NCBI GenBank assembly: GCA_964409775.1
Contig: CAYPEI010000007.1
Coordinates: 1 to 64,000, forward strand
DNA from: JAHBXL01 sp964409775
GTDB taxonomy: Bacteria; Planctomycetota; Phycisphaerae; Phycisphaerales; UBA1924
Direction of reading: 5' to 3'
Length of the DNA: 64,000 bases
Shown here: piece by piece, positions 34,152-42,527 of the stretch
Layout of the letters: every line of letters begins with the position of its first letter
Position numbering within the stretch: position 1 is the stretch's first letter
Translations under genes and position numbers: made by a program
The notes under the pieces: generated by a model
The model's database searches: none
The model's input: only the letters and a program-made list of their open reading frames with translations
Told to the model about the DNA's origin: nothing

Positions 34152-35267
34152 TTAGCGTGGGGATGGCGCCGGCGAGGGTGGGGGCAGGTTGCTCACACAC
34201 CTGAATCCGAGGTGCGACAATCCGGTGTCCGGCGGGCACGCCATGCGTGCGCTCGGCCGGTAACTAGCGCAGTATGAATCGTTGCAGAGGAACGATCCGC
34301 CGCGGTGCACGAAACTCTCCGGCGAGTGCGGGTTCCTTGGATCAAAGCTCGATCGAGGACCGGTCGGATTGTCTGCCACGGCATCGGCCCCGAGTTCAAG
34401 CCGGCGCTTTGCATAGGTGTCGGGCCGGTACAGATCGCTGCACCACTCCCAGACATTCCCCGCCATGTCGTAGAGCCCGTAGCCGTTGGGCGGGAACGAC
34501 TTGACGGGCGCGGCACGCGCGAACCCATCCTCGCCGGTGTTCTTGTCGGGGAAGTGTCCCTGCCAGGTGTTGCAACGGGTGGCATCGACAGGCTCATCTC
34601 CCCACACATTGACCTTGCCGTCGAGCCCGCCGCGTGCCGCGAACTCCCACTCCGCCTCGGTCGGGAGCCGCTTGCCGGCCCATTTGGCATAGGCGATCGC
34701 ATCCTCGTGGGAGATGTGGACGACGGGCAGGTTGTCCTTGCCCTCGATGCTGCTGTCCGGGCCATCGGGGTGCCGCCAGTTGGCGCCGGTCGTCCACGAC
34801 CACCACTGCTCATACACCCGGAGATCCACGGGATGATCCGGCGGCGTGAAGACCAGGGAACCCGGCTGCAGCATCTCGGCTGGAGGCTTCGGCGTGCCCT
34901 CGGGCACCTGCTTCTTGAGTTCTTCCCAGTCGACCACGCGCTCGGCGACCGTCGCATAGCCGATGGCCTCGACGAACATCCGGAACTGTGCGTTCGTCAC
35001 TTCGGTGGCGTCCATCCAGAATCCGTTCACCCGTACACGGTGCACAGGGGCTTCATCCGGGCGTGCCAGCGGATCGGTCGACCCCATGCGGAACACCCCA
35101 CCCGGGACCCACACCATCCCGTCGGTCGTCGGTGTTGCAGTCCTCGTCGGCAGCCCGGTCGTGTCGGCACCCGTCGCGCGAGGTGGAGACAATCGCCCGG
35201 CGGTGCAGCACGATTCCGGCTCGCCCAAGAGCGCAAGCAGCAGCAGACATCCGAGCGCAGCACCCAT
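34152..35267 (-). CDS. formylglycine-generating enzyme (SUMF1 family), active type
   Basis: A 371-aa exported FGE that oxidises the active-site Cys of sulfatases to formylglycine. A hydrophobic N-terminus (MGAALGCLLLLALLGEP) is followed by MVWVPGGVFRMGST, EVTNAQFRMFVEAIGY, RLPTEAEWEFAARGG, YDMAGNVWEWCSDLY and the catalytic RGGSFLCNDSYCASYRPSAR, with both cysteines (C328 and C333) in the positions of the human enzyme. It lies 155 nt upstream of the sulfatase on the same strand, its probable client. An earlier ATG five bases upstream is out of frame. Confidence 0.9.
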   Translation of the reverse strand: MGAALGCLLLLALLGEPESCCTAGRLSPPRATGADTTGLPTRTATPTTDGMVWVPGGVFRMGSTDPLARPDEAPVHRVRVNGFWMDATEVTNAQFRMFVEAIGYATVAERVVDWEELKKQVPEGTPKPPAEMLQPGSLVFTPPDHPVDLRVYEQWWSWTTGANWRHPDGPDSSIEGKDNLPVVHISHEDAIAYAKWAGKRLPTEAEWEFAARGGLDGKVNVWGDEPVDATRCNTWQGHFPDKNTGEDGFARAAPVKSFPPNGYGLYDMAGNVWEWCSDLYRPDTYAKRRLELGADAVADNPTGPRSSFDPRNPHSPESFVHRGGSFLCNDSYCASYRPSARMACPPDTGLSHLGFRCVSNLPPPSPAPSPR

Positions 35268-35417
35268 CCCATGGCTCCCGGTCCCGTGAACGACGCCATC
35301 GACCGACGGGCGAGGACGGTATCGGGGGGCTCAATAAACTGCAAATCGACGACAAAGCCCGGATTTCGTTGCTCGAAAGGGCCCCGCCGGACTTGCGTCG
35401 ACACCAAACACAGCGAA

Positions 35418-36296
35418 TCACATCCCTTGATTTGGGCGATCCGAGGCCGGTGCAGGGATCGGTTCCGGTGTCACCGTCACCGCGTTCATCTGCTTCAACG
35501 TCTTGTGATACGACCACAGACTCAGGGGCAGCGTCAGCAGGTATCCGCCCGCAACCACGGCGATCGCGAGCCAGAAGTCCTTGGCGGCGAGCACGAACCA
35601 CAGGCCGACGGCGAGCATGAGCGGTACCACGAGGGGGCGGATGATGCGCAGTTTCTTGAACGAGAACATCGGCTGGCGGCTGACCATCAACCACGCAATC
35701 GCGAACGTGTAGCAGACGATCGCGATGGTGTGGGGCGTCTCGCCGACGAACTTGGACATGTCGAGCATGACCGGGATGAGCACCGCGGCGGCGGCGGCGG
35801 GTGTCGGCATGCCGACGAAGAACTTGGTCGCCAGCGGCGAAGGCTTGTACTCGCGCGCGGCATCGGGCTTGGGGAGGTCCGCCGCGGCGGTGAAGCGGGC
35901 GAGTCGTAGCGCGCTGCACAGCGCAAAGAGCAGGATCGCGGCGAGGACGAAGAGTTCGGTGGGCTTGTTGACCGGCTGCAGGTCGGCACGGTTCAACATC
36001 CACTGGTGCATGAGCACGGCCGGCGCGATGCCGAAGCAAAGGAAATCGGACAGGGAGTCGAGGACGGTGCCGAACTTGGACGAAGCGCGGAGGAGCCGCG
36101 CGGCGCGGCCGTCGAGCATGTCGAAGACCGCCGCGACCATGATCGCACCGACCGCGCGATCGAAGTCGGGCCCGCTGGGCTTGAGCGTGAAGTGGAGAGA
36201 AACGAGCCCGCTGCACAGGCCCATGGTGGTGAGCAAGTTGGGGATGATGAGTCGGAGCGGGACATCACGCTGTCGGGCTGGGTAGCGGATGAACAT
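35418..36296 (-). CDS. pssA: CDP-diacylglycerol-serine O-phosphatidyltransferase
   Basis: Makes phosphatidylserine from CDP-diacylglycerol and serine. A 292-aa polytopic membrane protein with NLLTTMGLCSGL at the N-terminus and the CDP-alcohol phosphatidyltransferase signature DMLDGRAARLLRASSKFGTVLDSLSD (D-G-x2-A-R-x8-G-x3-D-x3-D). It is followed by several hydrophobic helices. It lies 54 nt downstream of psd on the same strand, giving the two-step route to phosphatidylethanolamine. Confidence 0.92.
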   Translation of the reverse strand: MFIRYPARQRDVPLRLIIPNLLTTMGLCSGLVSLHFTLKPSGPDFDRAVGAIMVAAVFDMLDGRAARLLRASSKFGTVLDSLSDFLCFGIAPAVLMHQWMLNRADLQPVNKPTELFVLAAILLFALCSALRLARFTAAADLPKPDAAREYKPSPLATKFFVGMPTPAAAAAVLIPVMLDMSKFVGETPHTIAIVCYTFAIAWLMVSRQPMFSFKKLRIIRPLVVPLMLAVGLWFVLAAKDFWLAIAVVAGGYLLTLPLSLWSYHKTLKQMNAVTVTPEPIPAPASDRPNQGM

Positions 36297-36350
36297 GGCT
36301 CAGCGGGCTCCTGCGGGTCGCCGGCGCGGCGATCCGGGTTGAATCGAGGC

Positions 36351-37109
36351 TCAGGCCGCAACGGGCTCCCGGCGATTGGTTTTGCGCGCAGCATCGCCTG
36401 TAGTGGGGATGCGGGAGACGATCGTTTCGCCCGCGATCACGCGGTCGCCGACCTTGACCTGCACATCTGCGCCGGGCGGGAGGTACACATCCACGCGCGA
36501 GCCGAAGCGGATCAGGCCGAAGCGCTCTCCTGCGCGGTATCGCTCCCCGGTCTGGGCGCGGCAGACGATGCGACGGGCGATGAGCCCCGCGATCTGCACA
36601 CATCCGACTGCCAGACCGTCGTCGCGGCGGATCGTGAGGCCGCAGCGCTCGTTGAACTCGCTGGCCTTGTCGAGCGAGGCGTTGAAGAACTTCCCTGGGC
36701 GATACTCGACGCGCTCGATGGTGCCTGCGATGGGGGTGCGGTTCACGTGCACGTTGAAGACATTCATAAACACGCTGACGCGCAGGGATGCGGGGTCGAG
36801 GCCGAGTTCGGGGGGCGGCGCGGTCGGTCCGACGAAGCAGCACACGCCATCGGCGGGGCAGATGACGAGGTCTTCGCCCTGCGACGTGCTTCGAGCGGGG
36901 TCGCGGAAGAACCAGAGGGACCAGACGGAGAGGGGGAGGCCGATCAGCGAGGCGAAGATCCCGGCCAGGGGGCTGACGAGCGCCGCGAGGATCGAGGCGA
37001 TGAGGAATGAGCCCAGGAAAAACGCCGCGACGATGATCCAGCCTTCACGGGCGATCGGCGGGAACTCGGTTTCGGCGGGCCGGGACCCGGCATTCGCGGC
37101 TGGCAACAT
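36351..37109 (-). CDS. psd: phosphatidylserine decarboxylase, short type
   Basis: Decarboxylates phosphatidylserine to phosphatidylethanolamine. It is a 252-aa pyruvoyl enzyme of the short class. A membrane region (IIVAAFFLGSFLIASILAAL and on) is followed by WFFRDPAR, VFMNVFNVHVNRTP and FNASLDKASEFNER. The RFGSRVDVYLP element near residue 205 contains the Gly-Ser pair where the chain self-cleaves to form the pyruvoyl group. It is divergent from the M14 protease gene at 37236, so a promoter pair should lie in 37110-37235. Confidence 0.92.
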   Translation of the reverse strand: MLPAANAGSRPAETEFPPIAREGWIIVAAFFLGSFLIASILAALVSPLAGIFASLIGLPLSVWSLWFFRDPARSTSQGEDLVICPADGVCCFVGPTAPPPELGLDPASLRVSVFMNVFNVHVNRTPIAGTIERVEYRPGKFFNASLDKASEFNERCGLTIRRDDGLAVGCVQIAGLIARRIVCRAQTGERYRAGERFGLIRFGSRVDVYLPPGADVQVKVGDRVIAGETIVSRIPTTGDAARKTNRREPVAA

Positions 37110-37235
37110 GGGTAAACAGTAGGTTGAATAAATGACTGCAACCGGCGTTGCGTCCGTACCGAACAGCCGTCATACTTGGAATCCGATCGCCTTTCGGCGA
37201 TCCTCCACTGGCGTGGGGCAGCCCCGGGAGATGGC

Positions 37236-39644
37236 ATGGCACAGCGAGCATACAGGGTGGGCAAGGCATTCGGCTTGGCGGGCGCGGCGGTGCTGCTGCT
37301 GGCCGCATCGACGCTCGGGCAGCATCAGGCCGGGGCCGGCGGGGCGGTCCCGTCGCGGGCCGTAGAGGCGGCCGGAGAGCGAACGACCTATGAGGGGTGC
37401 AAGGTGGTTCGGGTTTCGCCGCGGAGTACGCGAGAGGAGTTGGCGGCGCTGGCGATAGCGGAGACGACCTGGTTCTGCGAACGGCGCGGGATCGAGATGG
37501 ACCTGGTCGTCAGTGCGGACGGTCTCGCCGCCCTGGATGAGGCGGGGATCTCGTACACCGTTCGGATTGAAGATCTGAAGCGGCTGATCGACGCGGAGAG
37601 GGCGCACTATGACGCGGTCCGAGCGGCGGAGGCCGCGGGCGGGGTGCTGCGCGCCGACACCTACTTCGACACGTTCAGGACGTTTGACGAGGTGAACGCC
37701 CGGACAGACCTGCTGGTCGCGAACAACCCCGGCGTGGTGACGCCGGTCAGCGTGGGGACATCACGGTTCGGACGGCCCATCCGCGGGTTTGCCGTTTCGG
37801 CGCCGGATTCGCCGGAGAACCCGCGGAGCCAGCGTCGGCAAGTCCTCTTCAACGGGACACAGCATGCTCGCGAGTGGCTGGGGACGACCACCGTGATGTG
37901 GATCGCTCACAGCCTGCTCGCGGACTATCAGGCCGGGAACCCCCGTGTCGATGCGCTGCTGCGCAATGCGGAGGTGATCTTTGTTCCGGTCATCAATCCG
38001 GACGGGTATGTGTACACGTGGACGAACACTCGTCTCTGGCGCAAGACGCGGGTGGACAACGGCAACGGAACGTTTGGCGTCGATCCGAACCGCAACTGGG
38101 GGTACCAATGGGGCGGAGAAGGGGCGAGCACGAGTCCGGGGAACGACACGTATCGCGGACCGAGCGCGTTCAGCGAACCGGAGACGGCGGCACTGAGGGA
38201 CTTTGTGGCCGCGAGGCCGCGGATCGATGCGCATATCGACTTTCACACGTACAGCCAGTTGATCCTCTCGCCGTGGGGCTACACGTCCGATGTCCCGCCG
38301 GAACCGGCGCAGACGGTGTTCATGAGGCTGAACGGGGACATGGCGCGGGAGATTCGCTCGGCATACGGGATGACGTACGTGGGCGGACCTTCGTACACGA
38401 CGATTTACCCGGCATCGGGAACGGCGCCGGACTGGATGTTCGGCGATCGCGGCATCCTGAGTTGGACCATCGAACTCCGCGACACCGGCTCGTACGGGTT
38501 TGTCGCGCCGGCAAGCGAGATCGAGCCGACGGGCCGCGAGAACTACCGCGCGGTGCTGACACTGCTGGACTATGTTGCGTTGCCGCTGCGGTTCACATTC
38601 CCGGACGGCATCCCCGGCGAGGCGGAAGCAGGACAGACGACCAGTTTCCGTGTGGTGATCGACTCGAAGTCCTCGACACCGGCGAGCGGAACCGCAAGGC
38701 TGCTCTCACGCACGGGCGGCACCGAGCCGTTTGTGGCGACGGATCTGACGCCGCTGGCGACTCCGGGCGAGTTCATGGCGACACTCCCCGCGGGGATATG
38801 CGGCCAGCCGATCGAGTTCAGTTTCGAAGCACGGACCGCGGCCGGGGCGACGGCGACCCACCCCATCGATGCGCCGGCGAGCGTGCTGAGCATCCCGGTG
38901 GTCCAGACGCTGTACTCGTACCGCGATGCATGCGAGACCAACCTCGGCTGGACAGTCGGTGCGCCGGGCGACACGGCGACGACGGGCATCTGGGAACTGG
39001 CGGTGCCGCAGGCAACCGCGGCACAGCCCGGCGCGGATGTCTCCGAGGACGGCACGCGGTGCTGGATCACCGGCGCAACGGCGGGCTCGGGCGTGGGCGC
39101 GTTCGACGTCGACGGGGGCGCCACGACACTGACCAGTTACGCGTTCAGCGCGATTGATCCCGCAGGCGGAACGGCGGACTCGGTGCGGTTGTCCTACTGG
39201 CTCTGGTACTCCAACGACCGCGGGTCGAACCCGGCCCAGGACCCCTTCTATGTGTACATCTCGAACAACAACGGGCAGACGTGGCAGCCGCTGCAGACCA
39301 TCCCGGCAAACGGAAGCACCAACGCGTGGGTGCGGTTTGAGTTTGAGTTGCTCGGCCTGATCACACCGACCGCCCAGATGCGGCTGCGGTTTGTCGCGGA
39401 TGATGCCGGGGCGGGCTCCGTGGTCGAAGCGGCCGTGGACGAACTGCGCGTGGTGGTACGGGGCTGCCCACCGCCGCCGTGCGCTGCGGACTTTGACGGG
39501 AACGGCGTGCGCGAGATCCCGGACATCTTCGCGTTTCTCAGCGCGTGGTTTGAAGGCGACGCCCGCACGGACATCGATGGCGTCGCAGGAGTCGGCGTGC
39601 CCGATATCTTCGCGTTTCTGAGTCTTTGGTTTGCTGGATGTTGA
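37236..39644 (+). CDS. secreted M14 zinc carboxypeptidase with GC-type dockerin
   Basis: An 802-aa exported protease. ATG 37236 opens a signal peptide (VGKAFGLAGAAVLLLAAST) and is preceded by GGGAG; the open frame before it lacks a signal. The M14 domain shows H210 and E213 in NGTQHAREW, VFVPVINPDGY, DPNRNWGYQW, a third zinc His in AHIDFHTYSQL and the catalytic Glu in SWTIELRD. Beta-rich C-terminal domains follow. The last ~50 residues carry two EF-loop repeats (DFDGNGVREIPDIFAFLSAWF and DIDGVAGVGVPDIFAFLSLWF) ending in GC, the GC-type dockerin of planctomycetes, whose partner is unknown. Confidence 0.9.
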   Translation: MAQRAYRVGKAFGLAGAAVLLLAASTLGQHQAGAGGAVPSRAVEAAGERTTYEGCKVVRVSPRSTREELAALAIAETTWFCERRGIEMDLVVSADGLAALDEAGISYTVRIEDLKRLIDAERAHYDAVRAAEAAGGVLRADTYFDTFRTFDEVNARTDLLVANNPGVVTPVSVGTSRFGRPIRGFAVSAPDSPENPRSQRRQVLFNGTQHAREWLGTTTVMWIAHSLLADYQAGNPRVDALLRNAEVIFVPVINPDGYVYTWTNTRLWRKTRVDNGNGTFGVDPNRNWGYQWGGEGASTSPGNDTYRGPSAFSEPETAALRDFVAARPRIDAHIDFHTYSQLILSPWGYTSDVPPEPAQTVFMRLNGDMAREIRSAYGMTYVGGPSYTTIYPASGTAPDWMFGDRGILSWTIELRDTGSYGFVAPASEIEPTGRENYRAVLTLLDYVALPLRFTFPDGIPGEAEAGQTTSFRVVIDSKSSTPASGTARLLSRTGGTEPFVATDLTPLATPGEFMATLPAGICGQPIEFSFEARTAAGATATHPIDAPASVLSIPVVQTLYSYRDACETNLGWTVGAPGDTATTGIWELAVPQATAAQPGADVSEDGTRCWITGATAGSGVGAFDVDGGATTLTSYAFSAIDPAGGTADSVRLSYWLWYSNDRGSNPAQDPFYVYISNNNGQTWQPLQTIPANGSTNAWVRFEFELLGLITPTAQMRLRFVADDAGAGSVVEAAVDELRVVVRGCPPPPCAADFDGNGVREIPDIFAFLSAWFEGDARTDIDGVAGVGVPDIFAFLSLWFAGC

Positions 39645-39824
39645 CAGCGCGCCTCCGCAGCGACTGTCGCGTACCCACACTCATGCGAACGGCGTGCGAC
39701 CTGCCTGATCGCATGCGGTTCGGCCGGTCGCCCCATGGCTTGCGTTTGCGGGCGGGCGCAGTACCCTTGACGTGTTCGACCGCGAGTCCGGGTCGCCTCG
39801 CGTGCCGCTCCTGGAGGCACGTAC

Positions 39825-41192
39825 ATGAACACGGTTCGCTGCTGGAGGCTCGGCGCGGTCGTCGCGGCGACGATTGCGGCTCTCTCGATGTGCGGCAACG
39901 CGGCGGCGGAAGTGACCGTGTTCCTGGAGTTCAGGGGGAATCCGCCGCCCGCCGGGTCGGGCCCGACGCAGGCGGAGAAGGATGCCGTGAAGGCCGGGTT
40001 GATGGCCAAGTACGCGTTCGAACCGAACATCCAGTTCATGATCGGCGCAGCCCCGAGGCCGTTGGGCGCGAACCAGTTCCGCCTGGTGTTCGTGCAGGAA
40101 GCGCAGAAAGAATGGGGCAACTCGACGCCGGATGCGCGGGAGGCGTGGGTCTCGCGCGGGAAGATGATGCCGGGGTCACAGTGGGGCAACCAGTTTGACA
40201 CGCTGGAGAAGCGTGTGCGCGGACTCGTCAACGTGGGCGCGCATGAACTGGGGCACCTGTTCGGCTGCGTGCACAACTGCCACGCGCCCAATGACAACCG
40301 CTCGCTGCGGGATTCGCGGGGCGACAACATCGTCCGCAACAACGGCGATGGAACACTGGTCAATGGCGCGCCCGGGCTGATGTGCGACGGGCACAAGGTG
40401 CACGCGGATGAGGTCGCCAACAACGATCTCAAGTTCACCACAGGCACCGGCGGCGAGCAGGGCATCATCCAGGAGTTCATCCGGCGCATCAAGTTGACGC
40501 AGTCTGGGCGAAGGCGGCCGGGAACGACGAATCAGAGCCTCAACAGCGAGTTCATCGAAGGGATGCGGCCGGACACCGAGAGCGCGCCGCCCGCGCCCCC
40601 GTGGGACAATCCGGCATCGCCTCCCAGGTTCTGCAACCAAGTGGATGTGCACGTGTTGATTGCCAACAACGCCGACTGGGAGTTCGGCACCATGCTCGAG
40701 AGCGGGTTCTTCCCGCTGATCCCGGCGGGTGTGACCGATGCCATGCTGTCGTTCGAGCCCGGCGCTCCGCTCGACCTGGCCATCCGATCGACACTGGTGC
40801 CCAACGGCCCGGTGCGGCGGATGACGCTTCATGGGCAGGTGCTGAACTTCGTGCCACAGGTGCCGGCGGCATTCTCGGTCTATCCGGTGGTGCAACAGGC
40901 CTACTCACGACAGACTGTGCTGGCCATCAGAACGGACGACGGCGGCATGATGCCGCCGGTCGTGATGCAGATCGGCTTCTCGCCGTATCCGGATTACTAC
41001 GACGGAATGCGGATGGTGCCGTATTGTCCGGCGGACTTTGACCGCGACGGCTCGCGCGGGGTGCCCGACATCTTCGCCTTCCTGAGCGCCTGGTTTGCGC
41101 TCGACCTCTGGGCGTACGAGTTCGGCGGAACGCCGGGCGTTCCGGCGATCTTCGCGTTTCTCGGAGTGTGGTTCGCAGGCTGCCTGCCATGA
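39825..41192 (+). CDS. secreted metzincin-like protease with degenerate GC-type dockerin
   Basis: A 455-aa exported protein with a signal peptide (LGAVVAATIAALSMCGNAAA). H140, E141, H144 and H150 form GAHELGHLFGCVH, the complete HExGHxxGxxH zinc site of metzincins (matrixin-like). The C-terminus has CPADFDRDGSRGVPDIFAFLSAWF and then a second repeat that lost its acidic loop (LDLWAYEFGGTPGVPAIFAFLGVWFAGC), so only one calcium loop looks intact. The sequence ends GCLP and not GC. It sits 180 nt after the M14 protease, in the same direction. Confidence 0.8.
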   Translation: MNTVRCWRLGAVVAATIAALSMCGNAAAEVTVFLEFRGNPPPAGSGPTQAEKDAVKAGLMAKYAFEPNIQFMIGAAPRPLGANQFRLVFVQEAQKEWGNSTPDAREAWVSRGKMMPGSQWGNQFDTLEKRVRGLVNVGAHELGHLFGCVHNCHAPNDNRSLRDSRGDNIVRNNGDGTLVNGAPGLMCDGHKVHADEVANNDLKFTTGTGGEQGIIQEFIRRIKLTQSGRRRPGTTNQSLNSEFIEGMRPDTESAPPAPPWDNPASPPRFCNQVDVHVLIANNADWEFGTMLESGFFPLIPAGVTDAMLSFEPGAPLDLAIRSTLVPNGPVRRMTLHGQVLNFVPQVPAAFSVYPVVQQAYSRQTVLAIRTDDGGMMPPVVMQIGFSPYPDYYDGMRMVPYCPADFDRDGSRGVPDIFAFLSAWFALDLWAYEFGGTPGVPAIFAFLGVWFAGCLP

Positions 41193-41213
41193 TCGACCGT
41201 TCGCGCCGGTCGA
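41193..41213. terminator. hairpin between convergent genes
   Basis: TCGACCG / CGGTCGA with a 7-nt loop, placed between the stop of the metzincin gene (+) and the end of galK (-). There is no T-run on either side, so termination is uncertain. Confidence 0.35.
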
Positions 41214-41256
41214 GGTCAGTCCGTTCGTCTGGACATCGCGGATGCAGCGTGCGCAG

Positions 41257-42444
41257 TCAGGCCGCGGCGGAATCAACGAGCCTGGCTCCGGCGGAAGCGA
41301 AAACCGGGAACACTGTGCACTCGCGACCATGAATCCGGCGGTACTGCGCTCGCAGAGCGCCGGAGAGCGCAACGACGGAGCGGGCGTCACAGAGCGTAAT
41401 CGTGCAGCCTCCGAAGCCGCCGCCGGTCATGCGGGAGCCATAGACACCCGGTACGGAGCGGGCGATCTCGACGAGCGTGTCGAGTTCGGGGCACGAGACA
41501 CGGTACAGGTCGCGGAGTGACTCATGCGACGCGTACATCAGCGCACCGGCCGCGGCGACAAGGTCGCCCTCGTTGACCACATCAGCGAATGCGCGAACCC
41601 TGTCATTCTCGGCGATGACATGCATCGCGCAGTCGCGCTGCTCGGGGGTCAACAACGCCGCATCGACCGCCTCGGGGTTCGCGTCCCGCAGCGTGCGGAG
41701 CCCCATCGCCTTCGCGGCGGCGTCGCAGGCCGACCGCCTTGCCGCGTATTCCCCGGCCGCGAGCGAGTGCCGCACACCGGAGTTGGTCACGATCATCGCG
41801 ATGCGCTCCGGCGAAGGCAGCGGGACGGCCTGCACATCGTTGCTGCGGCAGTCGATCAACAGGGCCCTCCCCGGCACACCGAAGACCGATGCGAGTTGGT
41901 CCATCAGCCCGCAGGGCACCCCTGCCCACTCGTGCTCGGCGCGCTGGCAGAGCATTGCCAGTTCGAGCGGCGCGAGGTTGATGCGCCAGAGTGCGGCCAG
42001 AGCGGTTGCCGTCGCGACTTCGGCGGCCGCCGAGGAACTCAGCCCAGAGCCCAGGGGGACATCGGAAGCGATGCTGATGTTCACACCGCGGCGTGAGTCC
42101 AGGCGTTCCGCGAGGTTCGCCGCGGGGCCGGCGATGTATGCGGGCCACTTGCCGCGGAGTTCGCGGCGGTCGAGCCGATCCCAATCGCTCTCGAAGCGTG
42201 CTCCCTCAGCGGGGAGATCGGCCGCGAAGAGCCGGATGCGGCGGTCGTCCCGCCCCGAGACCACGACCGCGCAGCAATGCTGGATGGCCATCGGCAGCAC
42301 CAAGCCGTGGTTGTAATCCGTGTGCTCACCGATCAGGTTGACACGACCGGGCGCCAACGCCCGTACCACCCTCGCTTCTCCGAATGCCGCGGCGTGCGCA
42401 GCGGTCGCGCGGGCGAGCGCGGGGATGTCCGCATCGGCGGCCAT
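41257..42444 (-). CDS. galK: galactokinase
   Basis: Phosphorylates galactose to galactose-1-phosphate (Leloir pathway). A 395-aa GHMP kinase with the galactokinase signature GRVNLIGEHTDYNHGLVLP, the ATP-binding PLGSGLSSSAAAEVA and the C-terminal MTGGGFGGCTITL. The start is set at 42444 (MAADADIPALARA) because the upstream part of the open frame overlaps the terminator hairpin of the adhesin gene and has no homologous character. It may supply sugar precursors for EPS, but it is not linked to that operon. Confidence 0.93.
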   Translation of the reverse strand: MAADADIPALARATAAHAAAFGEARVVRALAPGRVNLIGEHTDYNHGLVLPMAIQHCCAVVVSGRDDRRIRLFAADLPAEGARFESDWDRLDRRELRGKWPAYIAGPAANLAERLDSRRGVNISIASDVPLGSGLSSSAAAEVATATALAALWRINLAPLELAMLCQRAEHEWAGVPCGLMDQLASVFGVPGRALLIDCRSNDVQAVPLPSPERIAMIVTNSGVRHSLAAGEYAARRSACDAAAKAMGLRTLRDANPEAVDAALLTPEQRDCAMHVIAENDRVRAFADVVNEGDLVAAAGALMYASHESLRDLYRVSCPELDTLVEIARSVPGVYGSRMTGGGFGGCTITLCDARSVVALSGALRAQYRRIHGRECTVFPVFASAGARLVDSAAA

Positions 42445-42463
42445 GGTGCAGGAGCGTAGCCGG

Positions 42464-42500
42464 AAAGAAAACGGGCCACAGCGTGTTCGCCGTGGCCCGT
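42464..42500 (-). terminator. intrinsic terminator of the FhaB-like gene
   Basis: Read on the minus strand: ACGGGCCAC and GTGGCCCGT pair (9 bp), continued inward by GGCG/CGCT, around loop AACA, followed by TTTCTTT. It lies 28 nt beyond the adhesin stop and before galK. Confidence 0.85.
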
Positions 42501-42527
42501 GGGGCAAGCGGGTTGATCTGATCCGGC

